Assembly: GCA_910577325.1 (NCBI GenBank)
Contig: CAJTMR010000020.1
Span: 1-62,027, forward strand
Length of the DNA stretch: 62,027 bases
Reading direction: 5' to 3'
Origin: an uncultured Parabacteroides sp.
GTDB lineage: Bacteria; Bacteroidota; Bacteroidia; Bacteroidales; Tannerellaceae
Below, one piece after another: positions 1 through 8,026 of this stretch; the first letter of the stretch is position 1; every line of letters begins with the position of its first letter. A program made the position numbers and the translations under genes. The notes under the pieces are model-generated. The model was not told the DNA's origin. It made no database searches and saw nothing but the letters and a program-made list of their open reading frames with translations.

Positions 1-282
1 TTTATTCCTATGCAAACTTTTTAACGGTTTTTTTTTGAAATATTTTTTCACGGGAAAGGGATATTATATGGTACGCGTAAGAGAAACTTTTATCTTCGAC
101 TATCACTAAGGGGAACACAACAATTAATATATTATCATGAGAGTGATGCCCTCTCCATAATATACAGCTGGTCGGACTCTAAAAGTCATTCCGACTATTC
201 ATGGCAAAAAGCACAACCGTCTTTTTTCGTCAAAAAAAGCAGATTCAGCAAATACACAGCGCGACCAAAACCATCACCGAAT
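1..282. other. Left-edge intergenic stretch with no supported gene
   Basis: No convincing reading frame is visible here. The stretch is AT-rich and lies downstream of the minus-strand gene that ends at 283. A weak A/T-only hairpin (about 221-238) is the only secondary structure seen, and it is too poor in G/C to call a terminator. Confidence 0.4.
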
Positions 283-1125
283 TTAATTCCCAATATGAAA
301 CATGCCTATTTTACCTGCTGGATAAAATAAGAATTGACGTTCCATTCTTCCACGGATCGGGTTATATTCATAGTTGACACCTACGCCAACTTTAAAACCA
401 CTATCGTTCACTTTGAATTCAAATGCTCCACCAACGCTTGTATGGTTGTAGAACGGATTCATCAGCATGTGCGGATTCCGTTTCTCCTTTTGATCATAAA
501 ACGTGTATTCTCCCCACCACCTCACCGTCAGCCAATCAGCCACATCATAACTGGCCATCGCATTGAAACCACCCATAAATTGAGGAGAAGGATTGAACGG
601 CGTGAAATAACGTCCGCCGAAAGCACCTCCTGACAGGGAGAAACGGTCATGTCTCCACAGTAGTTCAACATTAATACGAGTCAAACCGCCAGCACCGGGC
701 CATGTGTATTGTCGGCCGCTTGTGATAAAAGTTACTTGTTCGCTGGCTGGAACGATCAAGACTTCGTGAAAATCCAACGCCATCGGCGAAACACGTCTTA
801 ACATCGGCGTATACGGATTAAAGAAAGGCTGGTAGGCAACAGATGAAATGGTCATATCCATCGGACGCTCCTGCTCATATACGGACCAAACCGGAAAATC
901 AGGAACAAATTCGCGCAACTTGGCTTCGATCAATTGTCTATTCGATGGCGTGAAACTTTTGTATACAAACTTGGGCAGATCCAAGTCAAAGACCATCCGC
1001 TTGGGTACTGCAACCATCTTTCCCTCTTTGGTCCTGATCCATGTCAGATTAGATTGCGCTTGCAAAAATAACGTACACAATAACAATAGGATTACACTTA
1101 TACCCCACTTCATACGACAATTCAT
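283..1125 (-). CDS. Exported hypothetical protein, possibly an outer-membrane barrel
   Basis: A 280-residue protein with a clear Sec signal peptide: Met-Asn-Cys-Arg-Met-Lys, a long Leu-rich core, then a likely cleavage after LQA. A start at Met5 (1113) would give an equally good signal peptide. The mature part is rich in aromatic residues. Its C-terminal half shows alternating hydrophobic/polar stretches with many Gly, Tyr and Trp (for example FSLSGGAFGGRYF and FKVGVGVNYEYNP), which resembles the strands of a small outer-membrane beta-barrel. I do not recognise a named family. It is a single minus-strand gene with no operon partner in the window. A weak promoter box (TATCTTCG on the minus strand, 1136-1143) precedes it. 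That it is exported is well supported; the barrel is an inference. Confidence 0.8.
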   Translation of the reverse strand: MNCRMKWGISVILLLLCTLFLQAQSNLTWIRTKEGKMVAVPKRMVFDLDLPKFVYKSFTPSNRQLIEAKLREFVPDFPVWSVYEQERPMDMTISSVAYQPFFNPYTPMLRRVSPMALDFHEVLIVPASEQVTFITSGRQYTWPGAGGLTRINVELLWRHDRFSLSGGAFGGRYFTPFNPSPQFMGGFNAMASYDVADWLTVRWWGEYTFYDQKEKRNPHMLMNPFYNHTSVGGAFEFKVNDSGFKVGVGVNYEYNPIRGRMERQFLFYPAGKIGMFHIGN

Positions 1126-1306
1126 TTAATTTCTGCGAAGATAAAAATAAATTGAATCCTTTTCTTATCCTGACGGCATAAAATCCATCACTCTGTCAAG
1201 AAGTATCCCCAACCTTCAACCAATGTTCTACATTGAAAATCATTTTGCGAAGCGGTAAGTTCCTGTTGTGGTCAATATCTTGAAAGATTTTGACACGGCC
1301 ACCCTC

Positions 1307-2010
1307 AGGGAACCGCACCAAAATTATAAAGCGCCCATCTGTTTTCGTCACCGATACGAACTAACTATATAAATGTTTTTGCCAAAACAACTATCATACT
1401 ATCATATCCGCCTGTATATCGGTTTAAACCAATATGTTATGGCATGATAGTTGCCGTTTTTAACTATCATTCATCTATCACACCTATCATAGTTAAAAAC
1501 GATAACATCCTGTGTATCAATTATACGATAAAAACAGAGACCGTCCGGGAACAGGTGCAGAATATGTTAAAACGGCTTCTTTTTTCATCAAGACAGGCTT
1601 TTCTTTTGTCAAAAACAGCTTTTAAAGCCGCTTGAGACCCGGGTGTACCCACCACACAGACCCGGGTGCGGGAGAGGTGCAGACCCGGGTCTGCGCGAAG
1701 CCCTTACGGGGGTGCAGAGAAGTTTATCCGCCATGTTGGAGGTACTTTTATGCCCTGTTTTTGCCTCTTTTTCGGTGATGGTTATTTTTTTGTCTACACA
1801 AACATAAATAATACATTATCAACAATATAAATAAATAGTCATGTGAAAAACATGAGGGCAGAATGATAGTAGGAAACAGCGACTGTCATGCTTTAATATA
1901 TTGTGAAACAATAGTTAATAACCGAATATGATCGTATGATGGTTAGTTTGCGAAATTTTCATGAAAGAAGAGAGGTGATCCCGGATAGCAATTTTTGGTG
2001 CGGTTGCCCT
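1307..2010 (+). mobile_element. MITE-like element, copy A (composite)
   Basis: The left end at 1307 (AGGGAACCGCACCAAAAT) and the right end at 1997-2010 (GGTGCGGTTGCCCT) are imperfect inverted repeats of each other. The body from 1307 to about 1792 matches copies B and C. It holds a 63-codon open frame at 1444-1635 that differs from copy B by what looks like one synonymous base. It also holds a hairpin (GTTTTTAACTAT with its complement), repeated CTATCAT words, and three AGACCCGGGT motifs at 1635, 1658 and 1681, exactly 23 bp apart. From about 1861 to 2010 the sequence is a diverged, inverted second copy of the left-end region, so this copy is a composite. No transposase is encoded. The family name is unknown to me; non-autonomous mobility is inferred from the ends and the copy number. 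Confidence 0.75.
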
Positions 2011-2041
2011 GCACACTATTGTGTGTTCGAATATTTATACT

Positions 2042-2049
2042 TATCTTTG
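2042..2049 (+). promoter_or_regulatory. Promoter -7 box upstream of the carB leader
   Basis: TATCTTTG matches the Bacteroidetes -7 consensus TAnnTTTG. An ATTG at 2018-2021 lies at the right distance for a -33 box. The start of transcription would fall near 2053-2056, shortly before the small frame at 2073. The repeat element ends only 31 bp upstream. Confidence 0.6.
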
Positions 2050-2072
2050 TCGAAATTTTGAAATAGAGCTTC

Positions 2073-2177
2073 ATGACACAGAAAGCATATAAGGATAATC
2101 CAGCATATTTTTCCGGTTATATGTCGGATAATGAAGTTCATTTTTTTATTTTAAAGCATTATCATTTGGTTATATAG
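2073..2177 (+). CDS. Candidate 34-codon leader peptide upstream of carB
   Basis: A short frame ATG...TAG encodes 34 residues beginning MTQKAYKDNPAYF and ending HYHLVI. It lies between a good promoter box (2042-2049) and a strong intrinsic terminator whose stem begins one base after the stop codon. The last third of the frame is T-rich (Val-His-Phe-Phe-Ile-Leu...). This layout resembles the E. coli pyrBI leader: a translated peptide, a U-rich stretch and a terminator that a ribosome at the stop codon would block. carB, the pyrimidine/arginine gene, starts about 100 bp downstream. The frame has no obvious Shine-Dalgarno sequence, which is normal in this phylum. It could instead be a short RNA gene of about 155 nt with a chance frame. 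Confidence 0.4.
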   Translation: MTQKAYKDNPAYFSGYMSDNEVHFFILKHYHLVI

Positions 2178-2178
2178 G

Positions 2179-2212
2179 ATGCGTTAGTTATTTTTACTAA
2201 CGCATTTTTTTT
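2179..2212 (+). terminator. Intrinsic terminator or attenuator before carB
   Basis: A perfect 10-bp stem (ATGCGTTAGT / ACTAACGCAT, 2179-2188 and 2196-2205) with a 7-base loop is followed by a run of T to 2212. It lies 67 bp upstream of the carB start codon and right after the small frame at 2073-2177, so it probably acts as an attenuator in the carB leader. No good separate promoter is seen between it and carB. Confidence 0.8.
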
Positions 2213-2279
2213 GTACCTTGTGATCTCTAAGACAATTATAACATAATATAAAATCATAAATTAAACAACCCAAATTACT

Positions 2280-5200
2280 ATGTCGAAAAGTGGTATCAAA
2301 AAGGTGATTGTTCTGGGCTCGGGCGCCCTGAAGATCGGACAAGCCGGAGAATTTGACTACTCCGGTTCACAAGCATTGAAGGCACTGAAAGAAGAAGGGA
2401 TCAGCACCGTATTGCTCAATCCGAACATTGCAACCATTCAAACATCAGAAGGGGTAGCCGACAAGGTGTATTTCTTGCCGATCACTCCTTATTTTGTTGA
2501 AGAAGTGATCAAAAAAGAACAACCGGACGGTATTCTGCTGGCTTTTGGCGGACAGACTGCTTTGAACTGCGGAACTGAACTGTATACCAGCGGAACACTG
2601 GATAAATATGGCGTGAAGGTACTGGGAACTTCGGTCGAAGCGATCATGTACACTGAAGACCGTGACCTGTTTGTAAAGAAACTTGACGAGATAGAAGTAA
2701 AAACTCCGGTCAGCCACGCTGTTGAAAACCTGGAAGACGCCGTAAAGGCTGCCTACGAAATCGGTTTCCCGGTCATGATCCGTTCGGCATACGCGTTGGG
2801 CGGCATGGGAAGCGGTATCTGCAAAGACGAAGCCGAACTGCGCACATTGGCTGAAAGCGCTTTTGCCTATTCCCCCCAAATACTGGTGGAAGAATCACTG
2901 AAAGGCTGGAAGGAAATCGAATTTGAAGTAATCCGTGACAAGAACGACCACTGCTTCACGGTCGTAAGCATGGAAAACGTGGACCCGTTAGGCGTACATA
3001 CGGGCGAAAGTATCGTTGTCGCTCCCACCTGCTCGCTGACAGACAAGGAACTGAACCTGCTGAAAGAACTTTCAACCAAAACAATACGCCACTTGGGTAT
3101 CGTAGGCGAATGTAACATCCAATACGCGTTCAACTCCGAAACTTGCGACTACCGTGTGATCGAAGTAAACGCCCGTTTGAGCCGCTCTTCCGCACTTGCA
3201 TCCAAAGCAAGCGGTTATCCGCTGGCATTCGTGGCGGCCAAGCTGGCATTAGGCTACAGCCTTGACCAAATCGGCGAAATAGGAACACCTAATTCCGCTT
3301 ATAAAGCACCGGAAGTAGATTATATGATCGTAAAAATCCCGCGTTGGGACTTGACCAAGTTCGTCGGTGTCAGCCGCCAGATCGGTTCGAGCATGAAGTC
3401 TGTTGGTGAAATCATGTCGATAGGCAAGAGCTTCGAGGAAATCATGCAGAAAGGTCTGCGTATGATCGGACAGGGTATGCACGGTTTCGTCGGTAACAAC
3501 GACGTGGAATTCGACAATCTGGACGATGCGTTAGCCAACCCGACCGACCTGCGTATTTTCGCCGTAGCCAAAGCGCTGGAAGAAGGTTACACGGTAGACC
3601 GTATCCACGAATTGTCCAAGATCACCCCGTGGTTCCTGGAAAAACTGAAAAACATCGTAGACTATACGAAAGTATTATCCGCTTACAATAAGATCGAAGA
3701 TCTTCCGGAAGATGTGCTGAAAGAAGCAAAACGCCTGGGATTCTCCGACTTCCAGATCGCCCGTTACGTTGAAAATCCGGAAGGTAACATGGAAAAGGAA
3801 AACATCCGCGTACGCAATCTGCGTAAAAAGTTAGGTATCCTGCCAAGCGTAAAACGCATCAATACGATCGCATCGGAACATCCAGAATTGACAAACTACC
3901 TGTATTTGACATACGACGGCAGCCAGCACGACATCTCTTACTACCCGAACGACAAGAGCGTCGTGATCCTGGGTTCAGGTGCTTACCGTATCGGTTCTTC
4001 CGTAGAGTTTGATTGGTGTTCGGTAAATGCTGCACAGACAGCCCGCAAGTTAGGCTACAAGTCCATTATGATCAACTACAATCCGGAAACCGTTTCCACT
4101 GATTATGACATGTGTGACCGTCTGTACTTCGACGAGCTTTCGTTCGAACGCGTGCTCGACGTAATCGACTTGGAACTTCCCAAGGGAGTAGTCGTTTCCG
4201 TAGGTGGTCAAATCCCAAACAACCTCGCCATGAAACTATATCGACAGAACGTGCCGGTATTGGGTACTTCTCCACTGTCGATTGACCGCGCCGAGAACCG
4301 TCATAAATTCTCCGCGATGCTGGATACGTTAGGAATCGACCAGCCACGTTGGGGCGAGCTGACCAGCATGGAGGAAATTGATGATTTCATCACCAAGGTC
4401 GGTTTTCCGGTTCTGATCCGTCCGTCTTACGTGCTTTCGGGGGCAGCCATGAACGTATGCCACAGCAAAGAGCAGATGATCGAATTCCTGAACCTGGCAG
4501 CCAAGGTATCTAAGGAATATCCGGTAGTCGTTTCCGAATTCCTGCAAGGAGCAAAAGAAATCGAGTTCGACGCGGTTGCCATGAACGGTGAAGTGGTCGA
4601 ATACGCCATCTCCGAACATATCGAGTTTGCAGGTGTACACTCCGGTGACGCGACGTTGGTATTCCCGGCACAGAAAATATATTTCGAAACAGCACGCCGC
4701 ATCAAGAAGGTGAGCAAGATGATCGCCAAAGAGTTGAACATTAGCGGACCGTTCAACATCCAGTTCCTGGCCAAGAACAACGACGTGAAGGTAATCGAAT
4801 GTAACCTACGTGCATCCCGCAGTTTTCCGTTCGTCTCAAAAGTACTCAAACGCAACTTCATCGAAACGGCGACCCGTATCATGCTTGACGCTCCTTACAC
4901 CAAACCGGACAAGAGTGCGTTCGATATCGACTGGATCGGCGTGAAGGCTTCCCAGTTCTCGTTCGCTCGTCTGCACAAGGCAGATCCCGTATTAGGCGTG
5001 GACATGAGTTCTACAGGTGAAGTAGGTTGCATCGGCGACGACTTCGACGAAGCATTGCTTTCCGCCATGATCGCCGTCGGAAACAAAATTCCAGAGAAGA
5101 ACGTACTGGTTTCTTCCGGAGCAGCCAAGAGCAAAGCCGAACTACTGGAACCGTGCTCAATGCTGGCGGCTAAAGGCTACAACATCTACGGAACGGCAGG

Positions 5201-5498
5201 AACAGCCAGATTCTTGAACGAAAACGGCATCCCCGCAACAACAGTTTGCTGGCCGGACGAACAAGGTGACCTGAACATCATGGACATGTTTAGCCAACAC
5301 GTCTTCGAGCTGGTTGTCAACATTCCGAAAGACCACAGCAAACGAGAGCTGACCAATGGCTACAAGATCCGCCGTGCGGCAATTGATCACAACATTCCAT
5401 TGATCACCAACGCCCGCCTGGCAAGCGCCTTTATCAGCGCCTTCTGCAATATGGATGAAAAAGGCATCCAGATTAAAAGCTGGCAGGAATATAAATAA
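2280..5498 (+). CDS. carB: Carbamoyl-phosphate synthase large subunit
   Basis: CarB makes carbamoyl phosphate from bicarbonate, ammonia (delivered by CarA) and two ATP, for pyrimidine and arginine synthesis in the cytoplasm. The 1072-residue length matches the usual CarB length. The N-terminal carboxyphosphate half starts with GSGALKIGQAGEFDYSG and has an ATP-grasp core around residues 128-320, including RSAYALGGMGSG. A second repeat begins near residue 560 (GSGAYRIGSSVEFDW) with a second ATP-grasp (RPSYVLSGAAM). The C-terminal methylglyoxal-synthase-like allosteric domain covers roughly residues 935-1072. No carA is adjacent in this window, so the two subunits are encoded apart. Regulation may be by the leader peptide and terminator at 2073-2212. 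The gene appears complete, with no frame breaks. Confidence 0.97.
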   Translation: MSKSGIKKVIVLGSGALKIGQAGEFDYSGSQALKALKEEGISTVLLNPNIATIQTSEGVADKVYFLPITPYFVEEVIKKEQPDGILLAFGGQTALNCGTELYTSGTLDKYGVKVLGTSVEAIMYTEDRDLFVKKLDEIEVKTPVSHAVENLEDAVKAAYEIGFPVMIRSAYALGGMGSGICKDEAELRTLAESAFAYSPQILVEESLKGWKEIEFEVIRDKNDHCFTVVSMENVDPLGVHTGESIVVAPTCSLTDKELNLLKELSTKTIRHLGIVGECNIQYAFNSETCDYRVIEVNARLSRSSALASKASGYPLAFVAAKLALGYSLDQIGEIGTPNSAYKAPEVDYMIVKIPRWDLTKFVGVSRQIGSSMKSVGEIMSIGKSFEEIMQKGLRMIGQGMHGFVGNNDVEFDNLDDALANPTDLRIFAVAKALEEGYTVDRIHELSKITPWFLEKLKNIVDYTKVLSAYNKIEDLPEDVLKEAKRLGFSDFQIARYVENPEGNMEKENIRVRNLRKKLGILPSVKRINTIASEHPELTNYLYLTYDGSQHDISYYPNDKSVVILGSGAYRIGSSVEFDWCSVNAAQTARKLGYKSIMINYNPETVSTDYDMCDRLYFDELSFERVLDVIDLELPKGVVVSVGGQIPNNLAMKLYRQNVPVLGTSPLSIDRAENRHKFSAMLDTLGIDQPRWGELTSMEEIDDFITKVGFPVLIRPSYVLSGAAMNVCHSKEQMIEFLNLAAKVSKEYPVVVSEFLQGAKEIEFDAVAMNGEVVEYAISEHIEFAGVHSGDATLVFPAQKIYFETARRIKKVSKMIAKELNISGPFNIQFLAKNNDVKVIECNLRASRSFPFVSKVLKRNFIETATRIMLDAPYTKPDKSAFDIDWIGVKASQFSFARLHKADPVLGVDMSSTGEVGCIGDDFDEALLSAMIAVGNKIPEKNVLVSSGAAKSKAELLEPCSMLAAKGYNIYGTAGTARFLNENGIPATTVCWPDEQGDLNIMDMFSQHVFELVVNIPKDHSKRELTNGYKIRRAAIDHNIPLITNARLASAFISAFCNMDEKGIQIKSWQEYK

Positions 5499-5502
5499 AC
5501 AA

Positions 5503-5673
5503 GAGTCTGTTTAAATTTTCTCCAAAAAGTTTATTTCAGCTTCTTTTGAGTTTCTTTCCGGTCTGTTTTCCTGTTTTTATTCGTCACATAGCTCGCTATG
5601 CTCTTTATAAAAACAGGAAAACATACTCAAAAAGAACTCTCAAAAGAATGCTGAACAAAATTTAAACAAGCTC
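5503..5673. repeat. Palindromic intergenic element (171 bp hairpin)
   Basis: The ends are inverted repeats (GAGTCTGTTTAAATTTT with AAAATTTAAACAAGCTC). Inside is a second strong stem (GTTTTCCTGTTTTTAT with ATAAAAACAGGAAAAC) closed by a short loop containing ATAGCTCGCTAT. The whole segment could fold into one long imperfect hairpin just after the carB stop codon. A related element with similar ends lies at 61292-61475, and a single end-like sequence is at 40422. It may serve as the carB terminator, but its repeated ends point to a dispersed repeat family. Confidence 0.65.
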
Positions 5674-5685
5674 TAAGAATTTAAT

Positions 5686-5693
5686 TATATTTG
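5686..5693 (+). promoter_or_regulatory. Promoter -7 box for the propeller regulator
   Basis: TATATTTG matches TAnnTTTG and lies about 80 bp before the start codon at 5772, just after the palindromic element. No clear -33 TTTG is visible at the usual distance. Confidence 0.5.
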
Positions 5694-5771
5694 CATTCAA
5701 ATATTCATAAGGGGAGGGGTGTCAAAGAACATCTGCTTCCCCTTCTACTTTTTTAATTCGAGCTTCAAATC

Positions 5772-7829
5772 ATGTACAGACTACTGATCATTCTCGCTTC
5801 TTTCCTGTTCACGGCACATGCCCTGCGAGCATCAGTAGCTATTCCATACATATTTGTAAAAAACTATACAATCGACGATTATAAAGCAAGTTGCCAAAAC
5901 TGGAGTTTTTCCCTGACCCCTGACGGTATCTTGTATGTCGCCAACAATTCCGGCCTGCTTGCTTTCGACGGCAATACCTGGAAACTATACCCGTTACCGG
6001 GACAAGAAGAGGTGACCGGCGTAACGAATTACAATGAGACGATCTACACCTGCAACGAGACAATGTTGGGAAGTTGGACACGCGACAAAGAGGGTATCCT
6101 CCATTATCATCCATTAAACACGGTTCCGCCAGAAGTCCGCTTCACCCCCCCACCCGTTGAAATCCCTTTTACTTTACCAAAAGAAATACAAAATGCACAA
6201 CCAAGCGCCTTCGCGACCAACGGGACGCTCTTTTTCATCGGAACCCAGACACAAGGATTATATATCACAAACTCCGACGGTACGATCCTACAACACCTGT
6301 CTCTACAGAATCAGTTGCAAGACAACATCGTCCGCTTTATCTGCGTACAGGACTCTCGACAAATCTGGGTAGCACTCGATAACGGATTGTCCCAAATCTC
6401 TTTCGATCCCCCGATCACCTTGTTAGGAGAAAGAAGCACGATCGGCAAACTGACAAATGCCGGACTGGATGGTGATCAATTGTATATCCAGACCAACCTC
6501 GGCTATTTCAAACGCTCATTGGGAGCCGTAAGTCCTTTCATCCCTATATCCGAAGCCGAAGCCCAACCTTATCTTCGGGTCAACAAAGCACCCGTACCGT
6601 CTATCAGTCAATTGTTCCGAGATACAGAAGCTTTGGGAAAGTTCGCTCGAACAGAACTTGTTTACCCAACCGGGAACGACCTCTACTGGCTATCCTCTGG
6701 AAATGAAGCCGGCCTATTTCATGTCGCAGATGGTATCGGGACACTGAAGTGCCGCCTACTCTTCGACAATTACAATATGAACCTCGTGACAAGGGGCAAG
6801 CGCATCATCCCTTTAAACGATTCCCTGGTCTTGGCCTCCGCCATGCAAGGAGCCCTGTTGATCAACATTCGGGAACTGATCGGGAGTAGTCTCGGTAACA
6901 CACCCTTAAAGATTTCCGGACTTGAATTCGTGGATGCTTCCGGCATTCACCGACTACCGATCAACACACAACACATTTCTCTCCCGCACAACTTCCAGGA
7001 AGTCAATCTGCAAGTAGGGACTACGATATTCACCCCCAGCCACCAGATCAGCTATAAAATCGAAGGAGTCTCTTCGGACTGGTCTGCTTGGCAAAACGAC
7101 GGAAAAATATCTTTCCTGCAATTACCGGAAGGACACTACGAGCTGAAAGTCCGCAAGTATGTCATCAAAGGCCCCTATCCCGAACTCACACTCTCCATCG
7201 AAGTCCGCCCTCCTTGGTACAACACCCTATGGGCATGGTTGAGCTATATCGCCATCGTATGGTTCCTTGTACACGCCGTACTCCGCCATAATCTGAAAAA
7301 CCTGCATAAAGAAGAACAGGAAAAAGCTGAAGCTGAACGGCAGGCAGAACAGCAGCAAATACAGATACTGAAAAATCGAATGCTCGAAGCAGAGTTGCAA
7401 AACAAAAACAACGAACTGACAATTCAAACCACAGCCCTTGTCAAACGTAACCAGGCTGTTCAAAGCCTTTTGGAGGAGCTGGAGAAACAGAAAGAAATAC
7501 TGGGTGAACGCTATCCGAACAAATTCTACAACCGCATGAAAGGATTGATGGAAGAAACCTTGAACAACCAAGCGGACTGGATACTGTTCGAAAGCTATTT
7601 CAACAGTACGCACCAAACTTTCATAGACCGTCTCAGACAACAATACGGCGACCTTACGACAGGTGATCTCCGAATCTGTTGCCTGCTTCGCATGAATCTC
7701 TCGACAAAAGAGATCGCCTCCATCATGAACGTATCCGTGAGAGCCATAGAACTGCGCCGATATCGTCTAAGAAAACGTTTGGGACTGGAAGGAGAGACAA
7801 ACTTAGTTGATTTTCTGATGGACTTATAG
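5772..7829 (+). CDS. Membrane-anchored beta-propeller / LuxR-type transcriptional regulator
   Basis: A 685-residue protein. It has an N-terminal signal sequence (residues 1-20); a periplasmic region with propeller-like repeats (FSLTPDGILYVANNSGLLAFDGNTW near residue 50, later HVADGIGTL); and a Y_Y_Y-type domain before the membrane (about residues 400-480). A single transmembrane helix follows near 485-505 (LWAWLSYIAIVWFLVHAVL), then a long Glu/Gln-rich coiled coil (about 510-600). The C-terminal helix-turn-helix contains STKEIASIMNVSVRAIELRR. This architecture is the Bacteroidetes one-component type that senses a ligand outside and binds DNA inside. There is no histidine kinase domain. It sits just upstream of the SQR-like gene with its own promoter, so a regulatory link is possible but unproven. 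Confidence 0.85.
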   Translation: MYRLLIILASFLFTAHALRASVAIPYIFVKNYTIDDYKASCQNWSFSLTPDGILYVANNSGLLAFDGNTWKLYPLPGQEEVTGVTNYNETIYTCNETMLGSWTRDKEGILHYHPLNTVPPEVRFTPPPVEIPFTLPKEIQNAQPSAFATNGTLFFIGTQTQGLYITNSDGTILQHLSLQNQLQDNIVRFICVQDSRQIWVALDNGLSQISFDPPITLLGERSTIGKLTNAGLDGDQLYIQTNLGYFKRSLGAVSPFIPISEAEAQPYLRVNKAPVPSISQLFRDTEALGKFARTELVYPTGNDLYWLSSGNEAGLFHVADGIGTLKCRLLFDNYNMNLVTRGKRIIPLNDSLVLASAMQGALLINIRELIGSSLGNTPLKISGLEFVDASGIHRLPINTQHISLPHNFQEVNLQVGTTIFTPSHQISYKIEGVSSDWSAWQNDGKISFLQLPEGHYELKVRKYVIKGPYPELTLSIEVRPPWYNTLWAWLSYIAIVWFLVHAVLRHNLKNLHKEEQEKAEAERQAEQQQIQILKNRMLEAELQNKNNELTIQTTALVKRNQAVQSLLEELEKQKEILGERYPNKFYNRMKGLMEETLNNQADWILFESYFNSTHQTFIDRLRQQYGDLTTGDLRICCLLRMNLSTKEIASIMNVSVRAIELRRYRLRKRLGLEGETNLVDFLMDL

Positions 7830-7970
7830 AAAATATTTTCTCAGAAACACATATCTTATATATCATTATTTATTAAGTAATTACATTGCAACAAGAATGA
7901 GATGAGAAACTAATATAGTAGTATTTTATCCCACTCAGAACACTTGCGCAAGCCATGTAGTAGCCCTTTC

Positions 7971-8002
7971 TTTGTACATTTTTCCGGATCATTCTTTCTT
8001 TG
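7971..8002 (+). promoter_or_regulatory. Promoter for the SQR-like gene
   Basis: A TTTG (-33) at 7971-7974 and TTTCTTTG (-7, one mismatch to TAnnTTTG) at 7995-8002 are separated by 20 bp, the usual Bacteroidetes spacing. The start codon follows at 8027. Confidence 0.5.
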
Positions 8003-8026
8003 CAATAAAATCTAATTTTTTCAAAC

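Noticed and set aside
1444..1635. 63-codon frame inside the repeat elements as a real gene (also 14110-14301 and 50478-50768)
   Set aside because: It is conserved only because the whole element is. It contains the hairpin and repeated words, its C-terminus changes in copy C, and its sequence resembles no known protein.
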